DNA from: Polaromonas sp.
Lineage (GTDB): Bacteria > Pseudomonadota > Gammaproteobacteria > Burkholderiales > Burkholderiaceae_C
DNA length: 33,218 nucleotides
Direction: 5' to 3'
Assembly (NCBI GenBank): GCA_021737975.1
Contig: JAIPCZ010000028.1
Coordinates: 1 to 33,218 of the forward strand
Below the pieces are notes generated by a model, which saw only the letters and a program-made list of their open reading frames with translations, was not told where the DNA came from and made no database searches. The position numbers and the translations under genes were made by a program. Below are positions 9,199 to 16,737 of this stretch, one piece after another (within the stretch, counting starts at the first letter, position 1; each line of letters begins with the position of its first letter).

Positions 9199-9255
9199 GG
9201 TGCGTCTCTGTAGTTGTCCGGGCTGGAGTATTTCTGAAACGGCCCATTAAGTCAT

Positions 9256-9269
9256 ATGATTGGTATCAC
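9256..9269. promoter_or_regulatory. FNR/Crp-family box next to the regulator start
   Basis: ATGAT-TGGT-ATCAC contains TGAT-N4-ATCA, the symmetric core of the FNR-family consensus TTGAT-N4-ATCAA. It ends one base before the ATG of the Crp/Fnr regulator gene and lies in the divergent region shared with the DUF4395 gene. Bound protein here would block expression of the regulator, so autorepression is the simplest reading. The outermost base on each side departs from the consensus. Confidence 0.5.
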
Positions 9270-9938
9270 ATGACCAGAAACTTTACAGAGCTTTGTCCAA
9301 CTTTGGCCGCGCTGCTACCCACCGGCTTGCATGATGTTTGTGTGAGCCACTTGCACGAGAAGGGTGATCGACTGTTCACAACAGGCGACAAGCCTGCCCA
9401 CATGTTTTTTGTCCGGAGCGGTGAAGTCGTTCTGGAACGTGTGGACGCGCAAGGCGGCGCGGTCGTTCTCCAGCGCACCAGACAAGGTTTTATCGGTGAG
9501 GCCAGCCTCCAGTCTGACCGCTATCACTGTGATGGCAAGGTCATCGCCGCCGCTGAAATCATCAAGGTGCCCATTCGGCAGATTCGCGCTGCGATGGATC
9601 ACGATTCTGCCTTTGCGGGTCGTTGGGTTGGCATGTTGAGCCAGGAGGTCAAGCGCTTGCGATTGCGGTGCGAGCGTTTGTCACTGAATAAAGTCCGGGA
9701 CCGGCTGCTTCACCTGCTTGAGACCGAGGGTCAGGACGGCAAATACCCCTTGGGGCCTGGCTTGAAATTTCTGGCTGGAGAATTGGGGGTGACACACGAA
9801 GCCCTGTACCGTTCTGTGGCGGAGCTGGAGGGAAATAAGGTCTTGACGCGGAATGATGCGCACCTGAAACTTTTGACAAGTGAGAGAGGCCAAAACGCCA
9901 AATCACCACGAATCAGAACCGTTCGAATCCCGTCGTAG
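9270..9938 (+). CDS. Crp/Fnr family transcriptional regulator
   Basis: A 222-aa regulator with an N-terminal cyclic-nucleotide-binding-type beta-roll (about 15-120: GDRLFTTGDKPAHMFFVRSGEVVLER and a GEASL element), a dimer helix, and a C-terminal winged helix (about 165-210). The recognition helix THEALYRSVAELEG keeps the Glu and Arg that in FNR contact the TGA half-site, with Tyr where FNR has Ser. The FNR iron-sulfur cysteine pattern is absent, although two Cys occur in the first 25 residues, so the signal is unlikely to be FNR-type cluster chemistry. I chose the ATG at 9270; a longer reading from 9192 would place the TGAT-N4-ATCA box inside the gene. The SigZ-like gene starts 30 bases downstream. 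Confidence 0.88.
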   Translation: MTRNFTELCPTLAALLPTGLHDVCVSHLHEKGDRLFTTGDKPAHMFFVRSGEVVLERVDAQGGAVVLQRTRQGFIGEASLQSDRYHCDGKVIAAAEIIKVPIRQIRAAMDHDSAFAGRWVGMLSQEVKRLRLRCERLSLNKVRDRLLHLLETEGQDGKYPLGPGLKFLAGELGVTHEALYRSVAELEGNKVLTRNDAHLKLLTSERGQNAKSPRIRTVRIPS

Positions 9939-9967
9939 CACCTGACAACTCTTGAAAACAAAAATTC

Positions 9968-10495
9968 ATGAACTGCCTCACCACCGCCTGGACCCAACAC
10001 GCTGCTGAACTGCGCGGCTGGCTGCGTCACCGCGTGGGCAACCCGGCGCTGGCCGACGACCTGCTGCAGGAATTGTTTTTGAAAGCCTTGCGCCAAGGCG
10101 AGCGATTTTGTGACCTGCACAACGCGCGCGCCTGGCTGTTCGAAGTGGCGCGCAACCTGCTGGCCGACCACCTTCGCGTGGCACACGCCATGGTGGCGCT
10201 GCCTGAGGACCTGGCCGCGCCCACCGACGAGACCGACACGGTTGACACGCTGACCGCCTGCCTGCCAAGGGTGCTGTCGGAACTGAGCCCGCAAGACCGC
10301 GAAGCCATCACCCTGTGCGACCTGCAGGGCATGGGGCAAGCCGACTTTGCAAAAGCCATGGGCCTGAGCCTGAGCGCCGCCAAGTCGCGCGTGCAGCGCG
10401 CAAGGGTCCGGCTGTGCGCCCACATGAGCCAGGCCTGCCAGGTGCAAATGGATGAGGGTGGGCGGGTGAGCGACTTTGTGCCACGCCGCTCATAA
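9968..10495 (+). CDS. sigZ: ECF-type RNA polymerase sigma factor, SigZ-like
   Basis: A 175-aa alternative sigma factor with region 2 (about 10-75, containing LADDLLQELFLKAL and ARAWLFEVARNLLADHLR) and region 4 (about 105-155, with LSPQDREAITLCDLQGMGQADFAKAMGLSLSAAKSRVQRAR). The tail after region 4 includes Cys residues and a MDEGGRVSDF stretch that resembles the SigZ subgroup. No anti-sigma gene is adjacent, so control may be transcriptional through the Crp/Fnr neighbour or through the Cys tail. SigZ-like genes often lie beside the permease plus redox-disulfide pair that follows here, which suggests that the pair is its target. I found no clear ECF promoter motif in the 91-base gap before the permease. 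Confidence 0.85.
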   Translation: MNCLTTAWTQHAAELRGWLRHRVGNPALADDLLQELFLKALRQGERFCDLHNARAWLFEVARNLLADHLRVAHAMVALPEDLAAPTDETDTVDTLTACLPRVLSELSPQDREAITLCDLQGMGQADFAKAMGLSLSAAKSRVQRARVRLCAHMSQACQVQMDEGGRVSDFVPRRS

Positions 10496-10586
10496 CAGTG
10501 CAGTACCTGCGGCACACCACCCGGCCGCCTTCACAAAATAACCTGATCCCCTGCGTCTTTTTAGCCGGTCTGCCGTCTTCACCGGC

Positions 10587-11633
10587 ATGAACACCCTGAC
10601 CGTCCCCGGCAAAACCTGGCCCAGGCGCCAACCCGTCTTGTTTCTGATCCTGGCCGCCATCGTCTGGCTGGCGCTTTACAACACACTCATCCCGGCCTCT
10701 GAGGCGCTGGTGGCGGCACTGCCGGTGGACCGCGCCAGCCAACTGGGCGGCGCGCTGCAGTTTTTCTTGTATGACACACCCAAGGTCTTGCTGCTGCTGA
10801 CCGCCGTGGTGTTTGTCATGGGCATGGTCAACAGCTATTTCACACCAGAGCGCACACGGGCCCTTCTGGCTGGCCGCAGTGAGGGCACAGCCAACGTGAT
10901 GGCGGCGAGTCTGGGTATCGTGACCCCGTTTTGCTCGTGCTCGGCGGTGCCGCTGTTCATTGGTTTTGTGCAGGCCGGTGTGCCGCTGGGAGTGACGTTT
11001 TCGTTTTTGATCTCGGCGCCGATGGTCAACGAGGTGGCGCTGACACTGCTGTTTGGCATGTTCGGCTGGAAAGTGGCGCTGCTTTACCTCGGGCTGGGTT
11101 TGAGCGTGGCCATTGTGGCCGGCTGGATCATTGGCCGGCTGAGGATGGAGGCGCACTTGGAGGACTGGGTGCGTGACATGCCAAAAATGTCGGCCGAGTT
11201 CGAGGCCACCGGCATGACGCCGGGCGAGCGCCTCGAGGGCGGCTTTGCTGCGGTGAAGGAAATTGTCGGCAAGGTCTGGCCCTACATTTTGGTCGGCATT
11301 GCACTGGGCGCGCTGATCCACGGCTATGTGCCCGAGGACTTCATGGCCAGTTTCATGGGCAAGGAGGCCTGGTGGTCGGTGCCACTGGCGGTGATCATGG
11401 GGGTGCCGATGTACACCAACGCGGCTGGCGTGATCCCGATCGTGCAGGCCCTGCTGGCCAAGGGCGCTGCCTTGGGCACCGTGCTGGCTTTCATGATGAG
11501 CGTGATTGCGCTGTCTTTGCCCGAGATGATCATCCTGCGCAAGGTGCTCAAGCTGCGGCTGATCGCCACTTTTGTCGCGGTCGTGGCCGGCGGCATCCTG
11601 CTGGTCGGCTTTGTCTTTAACGCCGTTCTGTGA
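10587..11633 (+). CDS. Permease of the DUF318/ArsP superfamily (short form)
   Basis: Inner-membrane permease of 348 aa with eight or so helices. The first half carries the marker IVTPFCSCSAVPLFIGFVQAG (about 111-131) and an ISAPMVNEVAL segment. The second half has the matching VPMYTNAAGVIPIVQALL motif. This form has the size of characterised ArsP (trivalent organoarsenical efflux) and of YraQ-like permeases. The paired Cys in TPFCSCS are the best candidates for binding a soft metal(loid). Position between sigZ and the CANC-motif thioredoxin-like gene, and only 2.5 kb from an ars operon, fits a metal(loid) export role, but the substrate is not proven by sequence. Confidence 0.9.
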   Translation: MNTLTVPGKTWPRRQPVLFLILAAIVWLALYNTLIPASEALVAALPVDRASQLGGALQFFLYDTPKVLLLLTAVVFVMGMVNSYFTPERTRALLAGRSEGTANVMAASLGIVTPFCSCSAVPLFIGFVQAGVPLGVTFSFLISAPMVNEVALTLLFGMFGWKVALLYLGLGLSVAIVAGWIIGRLRMEAHLEDWVRDMPKMSAEFEATGMTPGERLEGGFAAVKEIVGKVWPYILVGIALGALIHGYVPEDFMASFMGKEAWWSVPLAVIMGVPMYTNAAGVIPIVQALLAKGAALGTVLAFMMSVIALSLPEMIILRKVLKLRLIATFVAVVAGGILLVGFVFNAVL

Positions 11634-11664
11634 CCATGCGCCGCTTGTCATTGTGGGGTTTGTC

Positions 11665-11685
11665 ATTGCGGACCTGATCCGCAAT
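11665..11685. repeat. REP-like palindromic intergenic repeat
   Basis: ATTGCGGA-CCTGA-TCCGCAAT is a perfect 8-bp inverted repeat with a 5-base loop, set in a GTCATTGCGG...CCGCAATCCATG context. It lies in the 108-base gap between the permease and the small thioredoxin-like gene. The form is like the dispersed extragenic palindromes common in proteobacteria. Only one copy is in this window. It may act as a transcript stabiliser or a weak terminator. Confidence 0.55.
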
Positions 11686-11741
11686 CCATGCATCCTGACT
11701 TCGGATGAACCAATTTTTAACCTCAACTTCAATGAACTCTG

Positions 11742-11975
11742 ATGGACATCGAAGTACTCGGCACCGGTTGTGCCAATTGCAAGACCACCGTTGCGCTGAT
11801 CGGGCAGATGGCCCAGGCCAAGGGCATGGCGATCACGCTGAGCAAGGTCGAAGACCTGCGCGACATCATGGCCTATGGCGTCATGAGCACCCCCGGCGTG
11901 GTCGTCGACGGCAAGGTGGTGCACGCCGGGGGTGTGCCCAGCCGCGACAAGATCGCGCAATGGCTGGCGGCATGA
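11742..11975 (+). CDS. Small thioredoxin-fold protein (redox-active disulfide protein 2 type)
   Basis: A 77-aa minimal thioredoxin-fold protein and paralogue of the one at 6606-6842. The active site is GTGCANCKT near residue 7-15, and the cis-Pro strand is STPGVVVDGKVVHAG. No signal sequence is present, so it is probably cytoplasmic. It follows the short permease gene on the same strand, repeating the permease/disulfide pairing seen at 6606-8314 with gene order permease then disulfide protein in both cases. The GCANCK form matches family members described as redox-active disulfide protein 2, whose role is still unclear. Confidence 0.88.
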   Translation: MDIEVLGTGCANCKTTVALIGQMAQAKGMAITLSKVEDLRDIMAYGVMSTPGVVVDGKVVHAGGVPSRDKIAQWLAA

Positions 11976-12045
11976 AGCGCGTCTAATACGGTGCTGTCAT
12001 GTCGCCATCAGCAGCACCACGGAATCGATAACAACCGGAGTCTTC

Positions 12046-12972
12046 ATGCGCACACGTTTTACCGCCCTTGCCACCCTGCTGGCAGCCAGCCTGCTCGCCC
12101 TGCCCGCCAGCGCGGTGGAGGTGTCTTTCCAACCCGTGGCCGACGGGGTCTACGCCTATATCGGCGAGATTGAAGGTAGGTCCTATGACAACGAGGGCCT
12201 GAATGCCAACATTGGCCTGGTGGTGACAGCGGCCGGCGCGGTGCTGATTGACAGCGGCTCGAGCCACCAGGTGGCCGCCAAGATTCATGAGGCGGTCAGG
12301 AAGGTGACGACGCAGCCGCTCAAGCTGGTGATCAACACCGGCGACCAGGACCACCGCTGGCTTGGCAACGGCTACTTTGCCGGGCTGGGCATCCAGACCC
12401 TGGCCCATGCCGATGCCAAAGCCGACATGCAGGCCCGCGCTGGCGAGCAAATGGACGGCCTCAAGGTCTTGAGGGAACGCCTGGACGGCACCCGCCCCAC
12501 CCTGCCCTCGCGCTTTGTCACCACGCAGGACAGCACCCTCGACATGGGCGGCACGCTGATCGAGCTCAGGCACCGCCAGGGTGGCCACACGCCCGGCGAC
12601 ACGCTGGTCTGGCTGCCGCAAAAGAACGTGCTGTTCAGCGGAGATGTGGTTTATGTGGACCGCGTGCTGGGCCTGCACCCGGTGAGCCGCACCAAGACCT
12701 GGCTTGACAGCTTTGCCGTGATTGAACAGATCAAACCGCACACCATCGTGCCCGGCCATGGCAGCGTGACCAACCTGACCACCGCCCAGGCGCAAACCCG
12801 CGACCTGCTGCTGGCGCTGCGCACCCACATGAAAAAAGCGGTGGATGAGGGTATGGACATCAGCGCCGCCGTGAAGAGCTTTAACGGCCAGCCATTTGCC
12901 CACCTGAAACACGCCGACGTCTGGTTGCCGCAACTGGCCAACCTGACGTATCTGGAGATGGAGCGCGAGTAA
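12046..12972 (+). CDS. Periplasmic MBL-fold hydrolase-like protein with altered metal motif
   Basis: A 308-aa metallo-beta-lactamase-fold protein with a clear signal peptide (MRTRFTALATLLAASLLALPASA), so periplasmic. Fold markers are visible: GLVVTAAGAVLIDSGSS, the GHTPGDTLVWLPQKNVLFSGD segment, and the PGHG loop. The usual HxHxDH zinc motif is replaced: residues 96-105 read INTGDQDHRW, leaving one His in place of the three of the motif. Downstream ligands (GHTPGD His, SGDVVYVD Asp, PGHG His) remain. It may bind one metal, bind differently, or be non-catalytic. The start at 12046 is preferred over a longer reading because the signal peptide begins there. It lies between the disulfide protein and DUF2798 genes. 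Confidence 0.85.
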   Translation: MRTRFTALATLLAASLLALPASAVEVSFQPVADGVYAYIGEIEGRSYDNEGLNANIGLVVTAAGAVLIDSGSSHQVAAKIHEAVRKVTTQPLKLVINTGDQDHRWLGNGYFAGLGIQTLAHADAKADMQARAGEQMDGLKVLRERLDGTRPTLPSRFVTTQDSTLDMGGTLIELRHRQGGHTPGDTLVWLPQKNVLFSGDVVYVDRVLGLHPVSRTKTWLDSFAVIEQIKPHTIVPGHGSVTNLTTAQAQTRDLLLALRTHMKKAVDEGMDISAAVKSFNGQPFAHLKHADVWLPQLANLTYLEMERE

Positions 12973-13020
12973 GCATGGCACACCTCCCGCTGCAAACCAT
13001 TTCTAACAAGGAGTAAACAG

Positions 13021-13254
13021 ATGAACCCGCAAAAGAAATTCCACCTGGTGTTTTCGTTGATCATGGGCGCCATGATGATTTTCCTCATGACGCTGGTGAT
13101 CACCTTCATCAATGTCGGCCTGACTGACAACTTTTTCCGACTCTGGATGCGGGCCTTTGGCATCGCCTATGTGGTCGGTGTGCCGGTCATCTTTTTCCTG
13201 GCACCGGTCGCGCGCAAGCTCACCGGTCGCGTTTTGGGCGTGACGCCCGCCTGA
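13021..13254 (+). CDS. DUF2798 small membrane protein
   Basis: A 77-aa protein with two transmembrane helices (about 9-31 and 43-64), matching the DUF2798 family of unknown function. A strong ribosome site (AACAAGGAGT) lies about 8 bases before the ATG. Its TGA shares one base with the ATG of the VIT-family gene (TGATG), so translation of the two is probably coupled. That coupling is the only hint of a role, namely accessory to a metal transporter. Confidence 0.85.
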   Translation: MNPQKKFHLVFSLIMGAMMIFLMTLVITFINVGLTDNFFRLWMRAFGIAYVVGVPVIFFLAPVARKLTGRVLGVTPA

Positions 13255-13964
13255 TGCGGGACAACACCATGGCCAACATTCAGGTTGAATACCACCGCAC
13301 CCAGCACATCGGCTGGCTGCGTGCCGCGGTGCTCGGCGCCAATGACGGCATCGTTTCCACGGCCAGCCTGATCCTGGGTGTAGCGGCGGCCAGTGCCACA
13401 CAAAGTGCGGTTTTGGTGGCGGGTGTGGCCGGTCTGGTGGCTGGCGCCATGTCGATGGCGGCGGGTGAATATGTGTCGGTCAGTTCGCAGTCGGACACCG
13501 AGCAGGCCGACATTGCCCGCGAACGCCTGGAGCTGGAAACCGACGCAGAGCGAGAACTGGCCGAACTGGCGGCAATTTACGTAGGGCGTGGCCTGGACCC
13601 CCAGCTTGCGCAACAAGTGGCAACGCAGTTGACCGCCAGCGATGCGCTCGGCGCCCATACCCGGGACGAGTTGGGGATCACCGACAACGCGAGCGCCAGG
13701 CCCTTGCAGGCAGCGCTGGTGTCGGCGCTGTCGTTTGTTGTCGGTGCAAGCCTGCCCTTGTTGATGGCCTGGCTCGCACCCCATGCTGTCCTGACACCCG
13801 TGGTGGCCACGACATCGCTGGTGTTTCTGGTCCTTTTGGGCGGGCTGGCGGCCTATACCGGCGGTGCCGGCATTGGCAAAGGGATTGTCCGGGTGGCGTT
13901 CTGGGGCGCCTTGGCCATGGCCTGCACGGCGGGCGTCGGCTGGTTGTTTGGCGTGGCCGTGTAG
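13254..13964 (+). CDS. VIT1/CCC1-family transporter (Fe/Mn type)
   Basis: A 236-aa membrane protein of the VIT1/CCC1 family, which moves Fe(II) or Mn(II) out of the cytoplasm or into storage. The first-helix motif VLGANDGIVSTASLILGV and second-helix motif GAMSMAAGEYVSVSSQSDTE are diagnostic. A charged stretch rich in Glu follows (about 83-110, with EQADIARERLELE), corresponding to the metal-binding domain, then three C-terminal helices. The start at 13254 overlaps the DUF2798 stop; an alternative ATG lies five codons later (13269, MANIQV). It ends the operon. A hairpin at 13974-13992 follows. Confidence 0.92.
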   Translation: MRDNTMANIQVEYHRTQHIGWLRAAVLGANDGIVSTASLILGVAAASATQSAVLVAGVAGLVAGAMSMAAGEYVSVSSQSDTEQADIARERLELETDAERELAELAAIYVGRGLDPQLAQQVATQLTASDALGAHTRDELGITDNASARPLQAALVSALSFVVGASLPLLMAWLAPHAVLTPVVATTSLVFLVLLGGLAAYTGGAGIGKGIVRVAFWGALAMACTAGVGWLFGVAV

Positions 13965-13973
13965 GCGTTTCGC

Positions 13974-13992
13974 ACCCGGAGCGCGTCCGGGT
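13974..13992 (+). terminator. GC-rich hairpin after the VIT gene
   Basis: ACCCGGA-GCGCG-TCCGGGT is a perfect 7-bp stem with a 5-base loop, 10 bases after the VIT stop. No U-tract follows, so it would be a weak intrinsic terminator or a transcript-end stabiliser. Confidence 0.4.
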
Positions 13993-14060
13993 TAAAGGGG
14001 GGCTTCAAAGCAAGGGACGGCGGGCGCTCAGGCCATCATCAAAATAGGGCTGTCAGATCA

Positions 14061-14097
14061 TTCAATAGTTCAACTATTGTTGTATGATTGCAATCAT
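14061..14097 (+). promoter_or_regulatory. arsR promoter with two perfect palindromes (operator)
   Basis: CAATAGTT-C-AACTATTG (14063-14079) is a perfect 17-base palindrome, and ATGATTGCAATCAT (14084-14097) is a second perfect palindrome 4 bases later. A TATGAT -10 lies at 14083-14088, and TTCAAT at 14061-14066 can serve as a -35 with a 16-base spacer. The first palindrome therefore fills the promoter spacer, the usual site of ArsR-type repression. A start point 7-8 bases after the -10 falls at the ATG at 14096, so the mRNA would be leaderless; no ribosome site is visible. Confidence 0.7.
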
Positions 14098-14434
14098 GGA
14101 TAAATCGCTTGCCACCGCCGTTTTCGAATCACTCGCCTCGGGTGTTCGCCTGGACGTCTACCGCCTGCTGGTCAAGGCCGGGCCGCAGGGGCTGGTAGCC
14201 GGTGAAATTGGCGCTGCGCTGGCGCTGCCGCCCACCAATTTGTCCTTTCACCTAAAGGCGCTGGCCCATGCCCAACTTGTGTCTGTAGTGCAGGAGGGGC
14301 GCTACCAGCGCTACCGGCCCAACCTGGCCCTGATGCAGGATCTGATCGGCTACCTGACCGCCGAGTGCTGCGCCGGGCATCCCGAGCAATGCGCTGAGAT
14401 CGGAATGACGACCGTCACAGCGCCGGGCCCATGA
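14096..14434 (+). CDS. arsR: ArsR-family arsenic-responsive repressor
   Basis: A 112-aa winged-helix repressor of the ArsR/SmtB family. The DNA-reading region is GLVAGEIGAALALPPTNLSFHLKALAHAQLV, followed by the wing VVQEGRYQRYRP. The C-terminal ECCAGHPEQC stretch gives three Cys (91, 92, 99), a likely As(III) site of the C-terminal type known from Acidithiobacillus-like ArsR rather than the CxC site of plasmid R773 ArsR. An in-frame ATG four codons earlier (14084) is possible, but it lies in the -10 region and inside the second palindrome, so I prefer 14096. It heads arsR-arsC-acr3. Confidence 0.92.
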   Translation: MDKSLATAVFESLASGVRLDVYRLLVKAGPQGLVAGEIGAALALPPTNLSFHLKALAHAQLVSVVQEGRYQRYRPNLALMQDLIGYLTAECCAGHPEQCAEIGMTTVTAPGP

Positions 14435-14509
14435 TGCCCTTGCCGCATCGAACGACGCCATTCGTATTCACTTGATTTGCACTCTACCCCACCCCAAAGG
14501 AAATTGAAC

Positions 14510-15013
14510 ATGACTGACAAGGCTTTCAACGTGCTGTTTTTGTGCACCCACAACTCGGCGCGCAGCATTCTGGCCGAGGCGATCCTGAACCACATCGGGC
14601 GGGGCCGCTTCAAGGCCTACTCGGCAGGCAGCAGTCCGCGCGCCAACCAACAACCCAACCCGCTGGGCATGCAGGTGCTGCGAAATGCCGGCATTTCGGT
14701 GGAAGGCCTGCACAGCAAGTCCTGGGACGAGTTCGGCACCATGGACGCGCCGCAGATGGACCTGGTGATCACCGTGTGCGACAACGCCGCCGGCGAGGTC
14801 TGCCCCTACTGGCCCGGCCAGCCCGCCACCGCGCACTGGGGCTACGCCGACCCTTCTGCGGGTGATGCCGACGATGCCCACAAGCTCGAGGCCTTCCGGC
14901 AAACCCTGCTGGCCCTGAAGCGCAGGATGGAACTACTGGTGAGCCTGCCCGCTGCCAAGCTGGAAAAAACCATGCTGCAGAACACCGCCCGCGACATGGC
15001 CCGGGAGCAATGA
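14510..15013 (+). CDS. arsC: Arsenate reductase, low-molecular-weight phosphatase type
   Basis: Reduces As(V) to As(III) so that the next gene's product can expel it. It has 167 aa with the LMW-PTPase P-loop [12 protein letters not shown] (CX5R) at the N-terminus. The redox Cys pair sits in [18 protein letters not shown], and the general-acid loop is WGYADPS. This is the thioredoxin-coupled or related class, not the glutaredoxin-linked R773 type. The start at 14510 has an AAAGGAAA ribosome site; the reading from 14477 adds 11 unfamily-like residues. The acr3 ATG follows its TGA with one base between. Confidence 0.93.
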   Translation: MTDKAFNVLFLCTHNSARSILAEAILNHIGRGRFKAYSAGSSPRANQQPNPLGMQVLRNAGISVEGLHSKSWDEFGTMDAPQMDLVITVCDNAAGEVCPYWPGQPATAHWGYADPSAGDADDAHKLEAFRQTLLALKRRMELLVSLPAAKLEKTMLQNTARDMAREQ

Positions 15014-15014
15014 C

Positions 15015-16040
15015 ATGGGCTTGTTTGAACGTTATCTGACTTTGTGGGTGGCGCTGGGCATTGCCGCGGGCGTGGCCCTGGGACTGCTGACGCCGGGCAC
15101 ATTCCAGGCGATCGCCGCGCTGGAAATTGCCCACGTCAACCTGGTGGTGGCGGCACTGATCTGGGTGATGATTTACCCGATGATGATCCAGATCGACTGG
15201 TCGGCGGTCAAGAATGTCGGCAAAAAGCCGCGCGGCCTGGCCTTGACCCTGGTGGTGAACTGGCTCATAAAACCCTTCACCATGGCGGCCCTGGGTGTGC
15301 TGTTTTTCCACTACATTTTTGCGCCCTGGGTGGACCCGCAGTCGGCCAGCGAGTACATCGCGGGCATGATCCTGCTGGGCGTTGCGCCCTGCACCGCCAT
15401 GGTGTTTGTCTGGAGCCAGCTGGTCAGGGGTGACGCCAACTACACGCTGGTGCAGGTCTCGGTCAACGACCTGATCATGGTCTTTGCCTTTGCGCCGATC
15501 GCCGCGTTTTTGCTGGGTGTGACCAACATCACCGTGCCCTGGGAAACGCTGCTGCTTTCCACTGTGCTCTATGTGGTGCTACCGCTGGCTGCGGGCATGG
15601 CAACGCGCAGCGTGCTGGCACGCCGCTCTGACCGCGCGGTGGGGGAATTCGTGGCACGCCTGAAGCCCTGGTCGGTGGTGGGCCTGATTGCCACCGTGGT
15701 GCTGTTGTTTGGTTTTCAGGCCGGAACCATCGTGGCCAAGCCGCTCATCATCGGCCTGATTGCGGTCCCGCTGGTCCTGCAAACCTATGGCATTTTCTTC
15801 ATAAGCTGGTGGGGTGCCAAGCTGCTCAAGCTGCCGCACAACATTGCCGGCCCAGCCTGCCTGATCGGCACCTCCAACTTTTTCGAGCTGGCGGTGGCGG
15901 TGGCGATTTCCCTTTTTGGACTCCATTCCGGCGCTGCCCTGGCAACGGTGGTGGGTGTTCTGGTGGAGGTGCCGGTGATGCTGTCGCTGGTGTGGCTGGT
16001 CAACCGGGCCGGGGGGCAAGAAGCCCCGCAGCGCCTCTGA
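15015..16040 (+). CDS. acr3: ACR3-family arsenite efflux permease
   Basis: A 341-aa inner-membrane permease of the BASS/ACR3 family with ten predicted helices, exporting As(OH)3 driven by the proton gradient. The conserved Cys is in [17 protein letters not shown] in helix 4, the essential residue in characterised Acr3. [33 protein letters not shown] and [20 protein letters not shown] are also typical. It is sometimes named arsB in annotations but is unrelated to the R773 ArsB family. It completes a compact three-gene ars operon and ends 24 bases before a convergent lipoprotein gene. Confidence 0.94.
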   Translation: MGLFERYLTLWVALGIAAGVALGLLTPGTFQAIAALEIAHVNLVVAALIWVMIYPMMIQIDWSAVKNVGKKPRGLALTLVVNWLIKPFTMAALGVLFFHYIFAPWVDPQSASEYIAGMILLGVAPCTAMVFVWSQLVRGDANYTLVQVSVNDLIMVFAFAPIAAFLLGVTNITVPWETLLLSTVLYVVLPLAAGMATRSVLARRSDRAVGEFVARLKPWSVVGLIATVVLLFGFQAGTIVAKPLIIGLIAVPLVLQTYGIFFISWWGAKLLKLPHNIAGPACLIGTSNFFELAVAVAISLFGLHSGAALATVVGVLVEVPVMLSLVWLVNRAGGQEAPQRL

Positions 16041-16063
16041 GCCAGGCGCCTGCCACGCCAACC

Positions 16064-16564
16064 CTATTTCGCGGGAAAAACCGCCCGGACCACTCTGCCA
16101 TCCGAGAGCTGGCATTGCCCCTCGCCGCCACCGGACATGCCGCTGGCTGGCTGGACCAGGTGAAACCGGCAACGCATGCGCTGCTCGCCCTGCGCGGCAA
16201 GTGTGGCGACCACCTTGCCCGTGTAATGGGTGATGAATTGGGTCGCCGGGTAAGCCGGTGATAAGGGAACATCCCAATACGGCCAGTCGTACCAGCCGCG
16301 GTTCCAGTGTGTCCACAGGGGCGCCAGCACCTCGGTGCGTGTCTGCTGGGTGATTTGAAAGAACTCGCCCTGGTAGCTGACATCAGGCAGGGCCGCCGTC
16401 ATGGTGCCCGACAGGCCGCCGTCCTTGCTGGTCCAACTGAACGCCACGGGCTCAGAATGTGTGCCGACTCCAGCCAGCTGTCCGCCGCCGATGCCGGTCG
16501 TGGTGCAGGCGACCAGAACCAGGTTGAGCAGCATCATGCCGGCGAGTAGTCTCGTGGTTTTCAT
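16064..16564 (-). CDS. Putative lipoprotein, unknown function
   Basis: A 166-aa secreted lipoprotein. The signal peptide MKTTRLLAGMMLLNLVLVAC ends in a lipobox with the acylated Cys at residue 20. The mature part is Trp-rich near its centre (TRTEVLAPLWTHWNRGWYDWPYWDV), followed by an FITHYTGKVVATL segment and a closing disulfide-capable pair (CRFH and CQLSDG). The last third, with GEGQCQLSDGRVVRAVFP, resembles the end of small periplasmic beta-sheet proteins, but I do not recognise the family. The 16564 start gives the clean signal; a longer reading is not supported. It is separated by 173 bases from the beta-barrel operon and is not obviously part of it. Confidence 0.75.
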   Translation of the reverse strand: MKTTRLLAGMMLLNLVLVACTTTGIGGGQLAGVGTHSEPVAFSWTSKDGGLSGTMTAALPDVSYQGEFFQITQQTRTEVLAPLWTHWNRGWYDWPYWDVPLSPAYPATQFITHYTGKVVATLAAQGEQRMRCRFHLVQPASGMSGGGEGQCQLSDGRVVRAVFPAK

Positions 16565-16737
16565 GATTGACTCCAAAACGAATTTTTGCCAATTCCCCGC
16601 CTTCGCAGGCAGGTTCACAACACTCGGGCTCGTGCACAAATGTGTCTGTCCAGTCTAGGCAGCGCGGATCGGGACGCGTTGATCATTCTCATGCGCAAGC
16701 CAGATCGGCGGGGCCCGCGCCACTCAGGATGACAAGC

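Noticed and set aside
10497-10586. ECF sigma promoter before the short permease
   Set aside because: CGTCTT occurs twice but no AAC-type -35 lies at 16-17 bases upstream of either.
10308-11960. Long open frame (550 codons) on the minus strand opposite the SigZ-like, permease and thioredoxin-like genes
   Set aside because: Shadow of three plus-strand genes with obvious domains; biased composition and no ribosome site.
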